In this document: one piece after another, positions 1 through 5,429 of the stretch
How the letters are laid out: each line of letters starts with the position of its first letter
Position numbering within the stretch: the first letter of the stretch is position 1
Assembly: GCA_900554585.1 (NCBI GenBank)
Contig: USHS01000050.1
Location: 1 to 8,032, forward strand
From: an uncultured Collinsella sp.
GTDB lineage: Bacteria; Actinomycetota; Coriobacteriia; Coriobacteriales; Coriobacteriaceae
Direction: 5' to 3'
DNA: 8,032 bases
The notes under the pieces: model-generated
Databases searched by the model: none
The model's input: only the letters and a program-made list of their open reading frames with translations
What the model was told of the DNA's origin: nothing
Position numbers and translations under genes: made by a program

Positions 1-100
1 CGCCAACATACCAAGCCTCAAGACCGGCTGCCTCGAGCGCACGCAGGACACGGATGGAGGCATCGGTCGGCTGCGTACCGTTGAGCGAAACATTGCACAT
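1..100 (-). CDS. cca: CCA-adding tRNA nucleotidyltransferase (N-terminal fragment, partial)
   Basis: Only the first 33 codons lie in the window; the gene runs off the left edge. The ATG at 98-100 follows an AGGAGG ribosome binding site with 8 nt spacing, which fixes the start. Translation ends in ALEAAGLEAWYVG, which matches the first helix and strand of the polymerase-beta-like nucleotidyltransferase head of class II CCA-adding enzymes and poly(A) polymerases; there this stretch leads into a GGCVRD motif, which would begin just past the edge. The family adds or repairs the 3' CCA end of tRNAs using CTP and ATP. It is co-directional with the kinase gene upstream but separated from it by an intrinsic terminator, so it is probably a separate transcription unit. 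The assignment rests on a short motif; another member of the same nucleotidyltransferase family cannot be excluded. Confidence 0.6.
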   Translation of the reverse strand, partial: MCNVSLNGTQPTDASIRVLRALEAAGLEAWYVG

Positions 101-237
101 AGCTATGGCCTCCTGCGCCTGCAAACGTTAATCGATGGTTCTCAAGAAGTCTAGCAAGAAACGAGCATGCGCGCACATGCAATCATATCGTCGATTCGAA
201 CGAACGGGACAGTAAGCGCCACATGCGGCCAGAACGC

Positions 238-274
238 AAAAAAACACCCGCCTCGGAGATCCAAAGCGGGTGTT
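238..274 (-). terminator. Intrinsic terminator of the left PfkB kinase gene
   Basis: A perfect 9-bp stem (AACACCCGC at 243-251 with GCGGGTGTT at 266-274) has a 14-nt loop. On the minus strand it runs directly into seven T residues (complement of 238-244). It lies 22 nt past the stop codon of the kinase gene and should end that transcript before the cca-like gene. Confidence 0.88.
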
Positions 275-296
275 CGACAACGACATATCGATGCGG

Positions 297-1229
297 CTAG
301 CAGACCTGGCGAACCTCAATGTGCTTCTTATATTCGTCCACCTTGGCAAAATCGCCCAGACCGGGGCACTCCACCACGTTGGCGCCGGTGGCCATCGAGA
401 GGCGCAGGGCATCCTCAACACGCTCGGGAGCGTCGTGCCACACGGACAGGAAGGCGGCAAGTGAGGAGTCGCCGGCGCAGACCGTCGACAGCAGCTTGAT
501 CTCAAAGGTGCGATTGGCAAACCAGATGTGCTCTCCGTTGGAGAAGTACGCGCCAGCGCCACCCAGGGTTAACAGCACGTTCTTAGCGCCCTTGGCGTGG
601 AGCTCGGCCATCGCACCCTTGACGGACTCGTCGTCGCCACCGCTCACCTTAATGCCAAAGATGTCGAGCAGTTCATCGTCATTGGGTTTAATGAGCAACG
701 GCTCCATGGCAATGAGGTCAGCCAGCTGATGGCTCGAGATATCAAGCACGAACTCGGCACCCTTTGCCTTAACACGGCGAAGTACCTCGGCCAGGAAACC
801 CTCGGAGGTGTTGGGGGGCAGCGAGCCGCTAATGACCAGGCAGGTCATGTCGTCGAGCGAATCAATGAGCTCAAACATTTCCTGCTCGTTGGCAGCATTG
901 ATGGCAGCGCCTGCATTGACCATGTTGTACTCGGTGTCGGGACCGGCGTTGAGGAAGACATTGACGCGCGTGATGCCGTCGGTCCACACGGGCTTGACGG
1001 GCACGCCCAGGGCCTCGGCGCCCTTGACGATAAACTCGCCCGAGAAACCGGCAAAAAAGCCCAGGATCGTGGTGTCGACGCCGTAGTGATCGAGGGTGAA
1101 CGAGACGTTAAGACCCTTGCCGTTGGGCGTATAGACCGCGTTGCGAGTGCGGGTGACGGTGTTGGCGGAAAGACCGTCGCAGGCAATGTTGTAGTCAATG
1201 GCGGGATTTGCAGTGAGCGTGTAAATCAT
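297..1229 (-). CDS. fruK: PfkB-family sugar kinase, probable 1-phosphofructokinase (paralogue 1)
   Basis: 310 aa, the usual length of 1-phosphofructokinase and tagatose-6-phosphate kinase (FruK/LacC branch of the ribokinase/PfkB fold). These soluble enzymes use ATP to make fructose-1,6-bisphosphate from fructose-1-phosphate delivered by a fructose PTS permease. Visible motifs: TANPAID at 6-12, NGKGLNVS at 36-43 (sugar-binding GKG), TDGITRVNV at 83-91, SGSLPPN at 134-140, LIKPNDDEL at 179-187, and the catalytic loop STVCAGDSS at 248-256 with presumed base Asp254. The ATG at 1227-1229 is chosen over a longer frame because AAAGGA lies 7 nt upstream and the protein then starts MIYTLTANP like the family; the 64 extra residues would read through a terminator. 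It ends in TAG. Odd: the first Gly of the GAGD anion-hole motif is Cys. The gene is paralogous to its upstream neighbour at 1446-2378 but is separated from it by a terminator. Family is certain; the exact sugar phosphate is inferred from the ptsHI neighbourhood. Confidence 0.85.
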   Translation of the reverse strand: MIYTLTANPAIDYNIACDGLSANTVTRTRNAVYTPNGKGLNVSFTLDHYGVDTTILGFFAGFSGEFIVKGAEALGVPVKPVWTDGITRVNVFLNAGPDTEYNMVNAGAAINAANEQEMFELIDSLDDMTCLVISGSLPPNTSEGFLAEVLRRVKAKGAEFVLDISSHQLADLIAMEPLLIKPNDDELLDIFGIKVSGGDDESVKGAMAELHAKGAKNVLLTLGGAGAYFSNGEHIWFANRTFEIKLLSTVCAGDSSLAAFLSVWHDAPERVEDALRLSMATGANVVECPGLGDFAKVDEYKKHIEVRQVC

Positions 1230-1263
1230 GTAAGTTCCTTTCACAAGGCAACGTGTTAGTGAA

Positions 1264-1292
1264 AGTATATTCCACGCTTCGGGAAAAGACCA
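1264..1292 (-). promoter_or_regulatory. Possible promoter of the left PfkB kinase gene
   Basis: On the minus strand a TATACT -10 box (1264-1269) lies 35 nt ahead of the start codon. At 17-bp spacing the -35 position reads TGGTCT (1287-1292), a weak match. A promoter is expected somewhere here because the gene upstream ends in a terminator at 1388-1420, but this site is tentative. Confidence 0.3.
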
Positions 1293-1387
1293 TAGCGACT
1301 CGGCGAACGGTGTAGAACGCGTGCAGGGCGGCGGGATGACGGGCAAAAGAAACAGGGTCCTTGTCCTGTCGCTCGCCCACAATATAC

Positions 1388-1420
1388 AAAAATGGCGCCC
1401 CGGCCAAAACCGGGGCGCCA
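1388..1420 (-). terminator. Intrinsic terminator between the two PfkB kinase genes
   Basis: A perfect 11-bp GC-rich stem (TGGCGCCCCGG at 1393-1403 with CCGGGGCGCCA at 1410-1420) has a 6-nt loop. On the minus strand it is followed by TTTTT (complement of 1388-1392). It begins 25 nt past the stop of the kinase at 1446-2378, so the two paralogous kinases are unlikely to be one simple co-transcribed pair. Confidence 0.92.
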
Positions 1421-1445
1421 TGCACGCGAAAATAATGAGTTTCGC

Positions 1446-2378
1446 TTACTTGCGATCGAGCTTGCGGACAGCAACGCGCTTGCTGTACTCATCGACGTGA
1501 CCGAAGTCGCCGATGCCGACGGACTCGGCAACGTTAGCGCCGGTAGCCATAGCGAGCTTCATGGCCTCCTCGACGTTGTCGCGATCCCTGTACCACTTGT
1601 GCAGGAACGCAGCGAGGGTGCAGTCACCGGCGCAGACAGAAGAGACCAGCTTGATGTTGAACTCACGCTTGGCGTACCAGATGTCCTCGCCGTTGGAGAA
1701 GTAAGCGTCGCCGCGGCTACCACGGGTGAGCAGCACGTTCTGAACGCCGGCGTCGTGGGCGAGCTTCATGGCAACGCGGACCTCGTCGTCGGTGTCGACC
1801 GGCACGCCGAAGATGGCCTTCATCTCGTGATGGTTCGGCTTAATGAGCAGCGGCTTCTTGTGAGCGAGCTCCTTGAGCTTGTCGGAGGACAGGTCCAGGA
1901 CGACGTCGGCGCCACGAGCCTGAGCGTGCTCCATAACCTGGGCCAGGAAGTCGGGCGTAGCTTTGGGAGGCACGGAGCCGGAGACAATCAGGCACTCAAG
2001 ATCGCCCGCGGTGTCCAGGATGTTGTAGAGCTCCTTCTGGTGCTCCGGCGTAATCGGGGCGCCGGGGTTAAGGATGCCGTACTCGTGCTGGCCATCGTTG
2101 ACGTAGGTGTTGATACGCGTGATGCCGTCGGTCCAGACCGGGCGGCACAGGCAACCCAGGTTCATGACCTCCTCGACGATAAACTTGCCCGTGAATCCGG
2201 CGAAGAAGCCGAGCGCGACGGTGTCGACGCCCATCTTCTTAAAGGCGAAGGACACATCGAGGCCCTTGCCGTTAGCCGTGTAGCTGGCCGAGCCGGTGCG
2301 GACGTTCTCGTCGGGCTCGAGCGGAGAGCTCGAAACCGTCATGTCGACAGCCGGGTTAGCGGTTAGCGTGTAGAACAT
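1446..2378 (-). CDS. fruK: PfkB-family sugar kinase, probable 1-phosphofructokinase (paralogue 2)
   Basis: 310 aa, exactly the length of the neighbouring paralogue at 297-1229, and similar along its whole length. Motifs: TANPAVD at 6-12, NGKGLDVS at 36-43, TDGITRINT at 83-91, SGSVPPK at 133-139, LIKPNHHEM at 178-186, and SSVCAGDCT at 246-254 with presumed catalytic base Asp252. Expected reaction: ATP-dependent phosphorylation of fructose-1-phosphate to fructose-1,6-bisphosphate in the cytosol; tagatose-6-phosphate kinase is the main alternative. The ATG at 2376-2378 follows a GGGGG stretch 8 nt upstream and gives the family N-terminus. It lies 74 nt after ptsI on the same strand with no T-tract terminator between, so co-transcription with ptsH-ptsI is likely, supporting a role in PTS sugar breakdown. 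Like its paralogue it has CAGD in place of GAGD. It ends in TAA, 25 nt before a strong terminator. Confidence 0.86.
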   Translation of the reverse strand: MFYTLTANPAVDMTVSSSPLEPDENVRTGSASYTANGKGLDVSFAFKKMGVDTVALGFFAGFTGKFIVEEVMNLGCLCRPVWTDGITRINTYVNDGQHEYGILNPGAPITPEHQKELYNILDTAGDLECLIVSGSVPPKATPDFLAQVMEHAQARGADVVLDLSSDKLKELAHKKPLLIKPNHHEMKAIFGVPVDTDDEVRVAMKLAHDAGVQNVLLTRGSRGDAYFSNGEDIWYAKREFNIKLVSSVCAGDCTLAAFLHKWYRDRDNVEEAMKLAMATGANVAESVGIGDFGHVDEYSKRVAVRKLDRK

Positions 2379-2405
2379 TTACAGTACCCCCTGTATATGT
2401 GAGGG

Positions 2406-2435
2406 CCGCGTGGCCGGCCCATTCCAACCACGCGG
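2406..2435 (-). other. Stem-loop between ptsI and the downstream kinase
   Basis: CCGCGTGG (2406-2413) and CCACGCGG (2428-2435) form a perfect 8-bp stem with a 14-nt loop in the 74-nt gap after ptsI. No T-run follows on either strand, so it is not an obvious intrinsic terminator. A processing or mRNA-stability element between co-transcribed genes is more likely. Confidence 0.4.
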
Positions 2436-2452
2436 TTACCTCTGATACCAAA

Positions 2453-4162
2453 TTAGCGAGCTGCGGACTCGAGCAGCGCCTTGACCTCGGCGGCGGTGTT
2501 GCAGGCGAGAGCCTTCTCGGCGAGCTCGTCGCACTCGGCCTTGGTCCACTGGCTGATGGTCTTGCGCGCGCGCAGGATCGACGGAGCACTCATCGAGAAC
2601 TCCTCCAGGCCCCAGCTGATCAGCAGCGGCTCGAGCAGCGGATCGGCAGCGGCCTCGCCGCACATACCGACCATGATGCCGGCCTTCACGCCGCTCTCGA
2701 TAATGTTCTTGAGCGAGCGCAGCACGGCGGGATAGTACACCTGGTACAGGTTGGAGATGGTGTCGTTGCCACGGTCGGCGCACATGGTGTAGCCGATCAG
2801 GTCGTTGGTGCCGATGGAGAAGAAGTCGGCGACCTTGGCCAGGCGGTCAGCGAGCAGAGAGGCGGCAGGCGTCTCGACCATGATGCCGACTTCGATGTTC
2901 TCGTTGAACTTGCGACCCTCTTCGGTCAGCTCGGCCTTGCACTGCTCGACGAGCTCCTTGACAGCCACGACCTCCTCGACGCAGGTGACGAGCGGGATCA
3001 TGATCTTGACATCGCCGAAAGCGCTGGCGCGCAGCAGGGCGCGAAGCTGGACCTTATACTGGTCGGGATTGGCCAGGCAGTAACGCACAGCACGGAAGCC
3101 CATGAAGGGGTTATCTTCCTTGACCATGTGCAGATACGGAATCTCCTTGTCGCCACCCACATCGAGCGTGCGGATGATGACAGGAGCGCCCTTGAGCGCA
3201 CTGGCGACCTTGCGGTAGGCGTTGAACTGCTCCTCCTCGGAAGGAAGCTCGGCGGAGTCCATGAACAGGAACTCGGAGCGGAACAGACCAATAGCCTAGG
3301 CATCGTGATCGAGCGCGTTGGGCACCTCATCGGGGTTACCGATGTTGCAGGCGATGATCTTCTTGATGCCATCGGCAGTCACGGACGGCTTGCCACGGAA
3401 GGCCTCGAGGGCTGCCTTCTCGGCAGCGAAGGCCTCGGCCTTGGCAGTGTAGGCGGCGAGCGTCTCCTCGTTGGGATCGGCCTCGACGATGCCCTTGCCA
3501 CCGTCGACGACAACGGTCATGCCGTTGCGCAGCGCGGTGCAGCTGTTGGAAACCGAAAGGACAGCCGGGATCTCGAGGGCGCGCGCGATGATCGCGGAGT
3601 GCGACGTGCGGCCACCGGTCTCGGTGACGATACCGGCAACGTGGGCCTTATCGATCGTGGCGGTCATAGACGGCGTAAGATCGTGCACGACAACGACGGT
3701 GTTCTCAGGCAGGACGGAGAGGTCGACAACCTCCTTGCCCAGCAGCTCGGCCAGAATACCGGTGCGGATGTCGGCGATGTCGGCCGCGCGCAGACGGAAC
3801 ATCTCGTCGTCCATGGAAAGGAACATGTTCTCGAACATGGTCGAGGTGTCCATGAGCGCCTGCTCGGCGCAGGTGCCGCCGTCAATGGCAGCGTTGATGG
3901 CATCGGTCATGCCCGGGTCCTGAGCCAGGACAATGTGTCCGCTCATGATCTCGGCCTCGGCCTCGCCCACCGTCTCCTTCATGTGGTCGGCCTGAGCCTG
4001 GGTCTTCTCGCAGAAGACCGAAAGAGCGGACTGATAGCGCTCCTTCTCTGCTGCCGAATCAGCAACCTCGTGCGGCTCAAACGTCAAGTCGGGATCGACG
4101 GCGACCATGACGGTGCCGATACCGATACCCTCGGATGCGTTGACTCCCTGATACATTCCCAT
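2453..4162 (-). pseudogene. ptsI: PTS Enzyme I, interrupted by one in-frame TAG
   Basis: Phosphoenolpyruvate-protein phosphotransferase takes phosphate from PEP onto a histidine and passes it to HPr, the first step of all PTS sugar uptake. The frame is 569 codons long, matching the family (about 570-575), but codon 289 is TAG (complement of 3296-3298) and the frame is otherwise unbroken. The N-terminal half keeps the phosphohistidine motif GGRTSHSA with His188. The part after the stop keeps the PEP-binding motifs GLFRSEF (Arg295) and RTLDVGGDK (Arg331), SIGTNDL at 449-455, and GMCGE with the catalytic Cys501. The stop falls near the linker between the HPr-binding and PEP-binding domains, so the terminated product should be unable to use PEP. 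The start is ATG 4160-4162 or ATG 4154-4156, both served by GGAGAGAGGA. The next in-frame ATG (3260-3262, codon 301) lacks a clear ribosome binding site and would lose Arg295. Recent nonsense mutation or sequence error is likelier than recoding. Gene identity is certain. Confidence 0.95.
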
Positions 4163-4206
4163 TCCTCTCTCCGTGTCATGTGATAAAGCGTTTTGCCATA
4201 TCCATG

Positions 4207-4244
4207 ACAAAAGAGCGCAGCTACCTTAATACAGGTCACTGCGC
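4207..4244 (-). terminator. Terminator-like attenuator between ptsH and ptsI
   Basis: On the minus strand GCGCAG pairs with CTGCGC (4239-4244 with 4215-4220) and an inner ACCT/AGGT adds four pairs around a 6-nt loop. TCTTTTGT follows directly. The imperfect stem and short T-run suggest partial termination in the 127-nt gap after ptsH, which would give more HPr than Enzyme I, a common need. The size of the effect cannot be judged from sequence. Confidence 0.55.
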
Positions 4245-4250
4245 CCCCAA

Positions 4251-4275
4251 GTATGAACTTAATTGTTCAACATAC
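4251..4275 (-). other. Second stem-loop after ptsH
   Basis: Just past the ptsH stop, GTATG (4251-4255) is complementary to CATAC (4271-4275); alternatively TGAAC (4254-4258) pairs with GTTCA (4265-4269). It sits immediately ahead of the attenuator stem on the minus strand and may protect the 3' end of a short ptsH transcript. Confidence 0.35.
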
Positions 4276-4289
4276 GACCCGTTTGAGTT

Positions 4290-4553
4290 CTACTCGCCAA
4301 GACCGCTCTTGATGAGCTCGACGGCAGCAGCCAGAGCCTCGGCCTCGTCAGCGCCGTCGCACTTGACCTCGACCTCGGTGCCGCAGGGGATACCAGCAGC
4401 CATGAGGGCCATCGGGGACTTGCCGTTGACCTCCTTCTCGGGGGTGACGACCGTCACGTCGCAGGCGTACTTGCCCATGGTGGAGGCGAAGAGACCAGCG
4501 GGACGCATGTGAAGACCCTGAGGATTAACGAGGGTAGCCTTCTCAGAAACCAT
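4290..4553 (-). CDS. ptsH: Phosphocarrier protein HPr
   Basis: 87 aa, the usual HPr size. HPr is the small cytosolic carrier that receives phosphate from Enzyme I on a histidine and hands it to sugar-specific Enzyme IIA domains. The active-site stretch NPQGLHMRPAG at 10-20 places the phosphoryl-acceptor at His15, followed by the conserved Arg17-Pro18. The second hallmark region is NGKSPMALMAAGI at 43-55, with Ser46 at the position phosphorylated by HPr kinase in Firmicutes; here Ser46 is followed by Pro instead of the usual Ile or Met. The C-terminus carries the common GADEAEAL helix. The ATG at 4551-4553 has a strong AAGGAG site 6-7 nt upstream. It is the first gene of the leftward ptsH-ptsI-kinase block and ends in TAG, which shows that TAG is a working stop codon here. 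Confidence 0.97.
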   Translation of the reverse strand: MVSEKATLVNPQGLHMRPAGLFASTMGKYACDVTVVTPEKEVNGKSPMALMAAGIPCGTEVEVKCDGADEAEALAAAVELIKSGLGE

Positions 4554-4579
4554 AATTGACTCCTTTTTTGTGTTTAACC

Positions 4580-4624
4580 CCTGTCAGCCATGCGACAGGA
4601 GCCATACTCACGACGTTGTTTATA
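4580..4624 (-). promoter_or_regulatory. Possible ptsH promoter -10 and operator-like inverted repeat
   Basis: On the minus strand a TATAAA hexamer (complement of 4619-4624) lies about 65 nt upstream of the ptsH ATG; no good -35 is seen at 17 bp. Between it and the gene is a perfect 6-bp inverted repeat, CCTGTC (4580-4585) and GACAGG (4594-4599) with an 8-nt spacer, which could be an operator or a small leader hairpin. Both are weak calls. Confidence 0.3.
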
Positions 4625-4714
4625 TTAACTCACATCAAACTGTTTTTCATTGTGTTTCGCACGAATTATTGGACGGATGTCGTTCCTGTACGCTCGCCTG
4701 CCGGGCGGGGCGGT

Positions 4715-4797
4715 TAAGTTTGCTGCTCTACAGTCCTGCGCAAGACGGAAAGCACATTAAGTGCTTTCCTTTGCGTGCGGAACTCGCGATAAACTTA
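4715..4797 (-). repeat. Structured intergenic element, copy A (inverted partner of copy B)
   Basis: An 83-bp sequence whose reverse complement recurs at 4987-5068 (about 84 percent identical by eye, one gap). Its ends are a 7-bp inverted repeat, TAAGTTT (4715-4721) and AAACTTA (4791-4797). Its centre is a perfect 9-bp hairpin, GGAAAGCAC (4747-4755), loop ATTAA, GTGCTTTCC (4761-4769). Best-conserved blocks are TGCTCTACAGTCCTGC (4724-4739) and GTGCGGAACTCGCGATAAAC (4775-4794). The strand given is the one on which it reads toward ptsH; the true orientation is unknown. It could be a structured RNA element in the leader of each divergent gene, a pair of protein-binding sites, or the ends of a small non-autonomous mobile element. 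Confidence 0.7.
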
Positions 4798-4986
4798 GCC
4801 CGTGCCGGGCCCGCTGAGACCAGACCTGCCAAAAAGGGACAGGTTTATTTTGGTCGGTTTTATCTGGGGCAATGCCGCGCATGCGATTATCTAAAGATCT
4901 GAATTCAGATAACCGAATAGACTATCTGACAAAATCGCAACCCGCGCCAACCAGCCCTTTTGCTATTCCCGGCGGGGGCCGCGGGT
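4798..4986. other. Central spacer between the inverted elements, with TATCTG-type motif cluster
   Basis: No credible gene is seen. From 4860 to 4929 there are five related motifs: TATCTG (4861-4866), TATCT (4889-4893), ATCTG (4897-4901), its inverse CAGATA (4906-4911), and TATCTGA (4923-4929). Two of them form a perfect 14-bp palindrome, ATCTGAATTCAGAT (4897-4910). To the left, ACCTG (4824-4828) and CAGGT (4840-4844) form a 5-bp stem followed by TTATTTT, a weak terminator-like structure on the plus strand. The cluster resembles an array of regulator binding sites midway between two divergent genes; the regulator is unknown. Confidence 0.4.
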
Positions 4987-5068
4987 AAAGTTTATCGCGA
5001 GTTCCGCACGAGCCGGAGAGCACTTAATGTGCTCTCCGTGCGAGCAGGACTGTAGAGCAGGAAACCTT
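4987..5068 (+). repeat. Structured intergenic element, copy B (inverted partner of copy A)
   Basis: An 82-bp inverted copy of the element at 4715-4797. The ends are AAAGTTT (4987-4993) and AAACCTT (5062-5068), which can pair with one mismatch. The centre is a perfect hairpin, GGAGAGCAC (5015-5023), loop TTAAT, GTGCTCTCC (5029-5037), extended to 10 bp by C5014-G5038. Compared with copy A, one pair of the stem has changed from A-T to G-C on both arms, so the pairing is kept while the sequence differs. It reads toward cstA on the plus strand in the orientation in which copy A reads toward ptsH. Confidence 0.7.
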
Positions 5069-5192
5069 GTATACGCCCGCCCGCTCCCGAGGGGCATCTC
5101 TCATGTAAAAACTTTTGTCGAGTAAAGTCCAAGGTCAATGGCGTTTTATACCGAGAAATTCAAAAAAGTTGAAAATTCATTACATATTTGCG

Positions 5193-5221
5193 TTGACTTT
5201 AGGTAACTAAAGTTTCATACT
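5193..5221 (+). promoter_or_regulatory. Probable cstA promoter
   Basis: TTGACT (5193-5198) and CATACT (5216-5221) are separated by exactly 17 bp, a good match to a housekeeping sigma-factor promoter. The 35 bp upstream (about 5155-5190) are strongly AT-rich, with A-tracts like an UP element. Transcription would start near 5228, giving a leader of about 235 nt before cstA. Confidence 0.65.
5196..5213 (+). promoter_or_regulatory. Operator-like palindrome inside the cstA promoter
   Basis: The perfect 7-bp inverted repeat ACTTTAG-GTAA-CTAAAGT overlaps the end of the -35 box and fills most of the spacer. A protein bound here would block RNA polymerase, so a repressor site is the natural reading. 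The sequence loosely recalls DtxR/MntR-type boxes, but I cannot assign a family. Confidence 0.5.
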
Positions 5222-5268
5222 CCTTTTCAACCACTGGGGGATGTGAACACGCACGGATCGTTCACATC

Positions 5269-5337
5269 ATGATTGAAGAGGATTTCTTAGACATGTTCAC
5301 GCATCAGCTAAACATTATCAGCGTAGTAATTATCTGA
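5269..5337 (+). CDS. Possible leader peptide, Ile/Val-rich, upstream of cstA
   Basis: A 22-codon frame from ATG 5269-5271 to TGA 5335-5337. A likelier start is the internal ATG at 5293-5295, preceded at about 11 nt by GAGG within GAAGAGGAT (5275-5283); this gives the 14-residue peptide MFTHQLNIISVVII. Its end holds four Ile and two Val in eight residues, using ATT and GTA codons that cstA uses rarely. The peptide overlaps the first strand of the switching hairpins, and its stop lies inside the CTGATGC strand, as in leader-peptide attenuators where ribosome position selects the RNA fold. cstA is not a branched-chain biosynthesis gene, and a chance ORF in an AT-rich leader is a real possibility. 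Confidence 0.35.
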   Translation: MIEEDFLDMFTHQLNIISVVII

Positions 5338-5390
5338 TGCGGGTTAGCACATACAGCTAGCCCGTACGATAACGGGCGGCTGATGAAGAT

Positions 5391-5429
5391 GAGGGCCGTC
5401 GAGTGCAACCGACGGCCCTCATTTTTTAT
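5391..5429 (+). terminator. Strong intrinsic terminator upstream of cstA
   Basis: A perfect 11-bp stem (GAGGGCCGTCG at 5391-5401 with CGACGGCCCTC at 5410-5420), 8-nt loop, followed by ATTTTTTAT. It acts on the plus strand only; no T-run lies on the other side. It lies between the cstA promoter and the cstA ribosome binding site, so it must be bypassed for expression from that promoter. Confidence 0.93.

Noticed and set aside
1352..1369. ACAGG-N8-CCTGT inverted repeat upstream of the left kinase
   Set aside because: Only 5-bp arms, no second site in the same arrangement, and too far from the putative promoter; chance is likely.
1230..1421. N-terminal extension of 64 residues for the left kinase
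   Set aside because: It would be translated from the terminator stem at 1393-1420, has no family similarity, and the ATG at 1227-1229 has its own ribosome binding site.
2399..4183. Long open frame on the plus strand opposite ptsI (594 codons)
   Set aside because: It is the antisense shadow of ptsI created by high-GC codon bias; no ribosome binding site and no protein-like motif order.
4699..4810. Direct 8-bp repeats (TGCCGGGC at 4699-4706 and 4803-4810) as target-site duplications around copy A
   Set aside because: They lie in GC-rich sequence where such repeats arise easily, and copy B has no matching pair.
4570..4902. A 110-codon open frame on the plus strand inside the ptsH-cstA intergenic region
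   Set aside because: It crosses the hairpin element at 4715-4797, has no ribosome binding site, a Cys-rich unlikely composition and no recognisable motif; it is most likely a chance frame.
5242..5266. TGTGA...TCACA arms read as a CRP site
   Set aside because: The arms are 15 bp apart instead of 6 and lie downstream of the promoter; an RNA hairpin explains them better.
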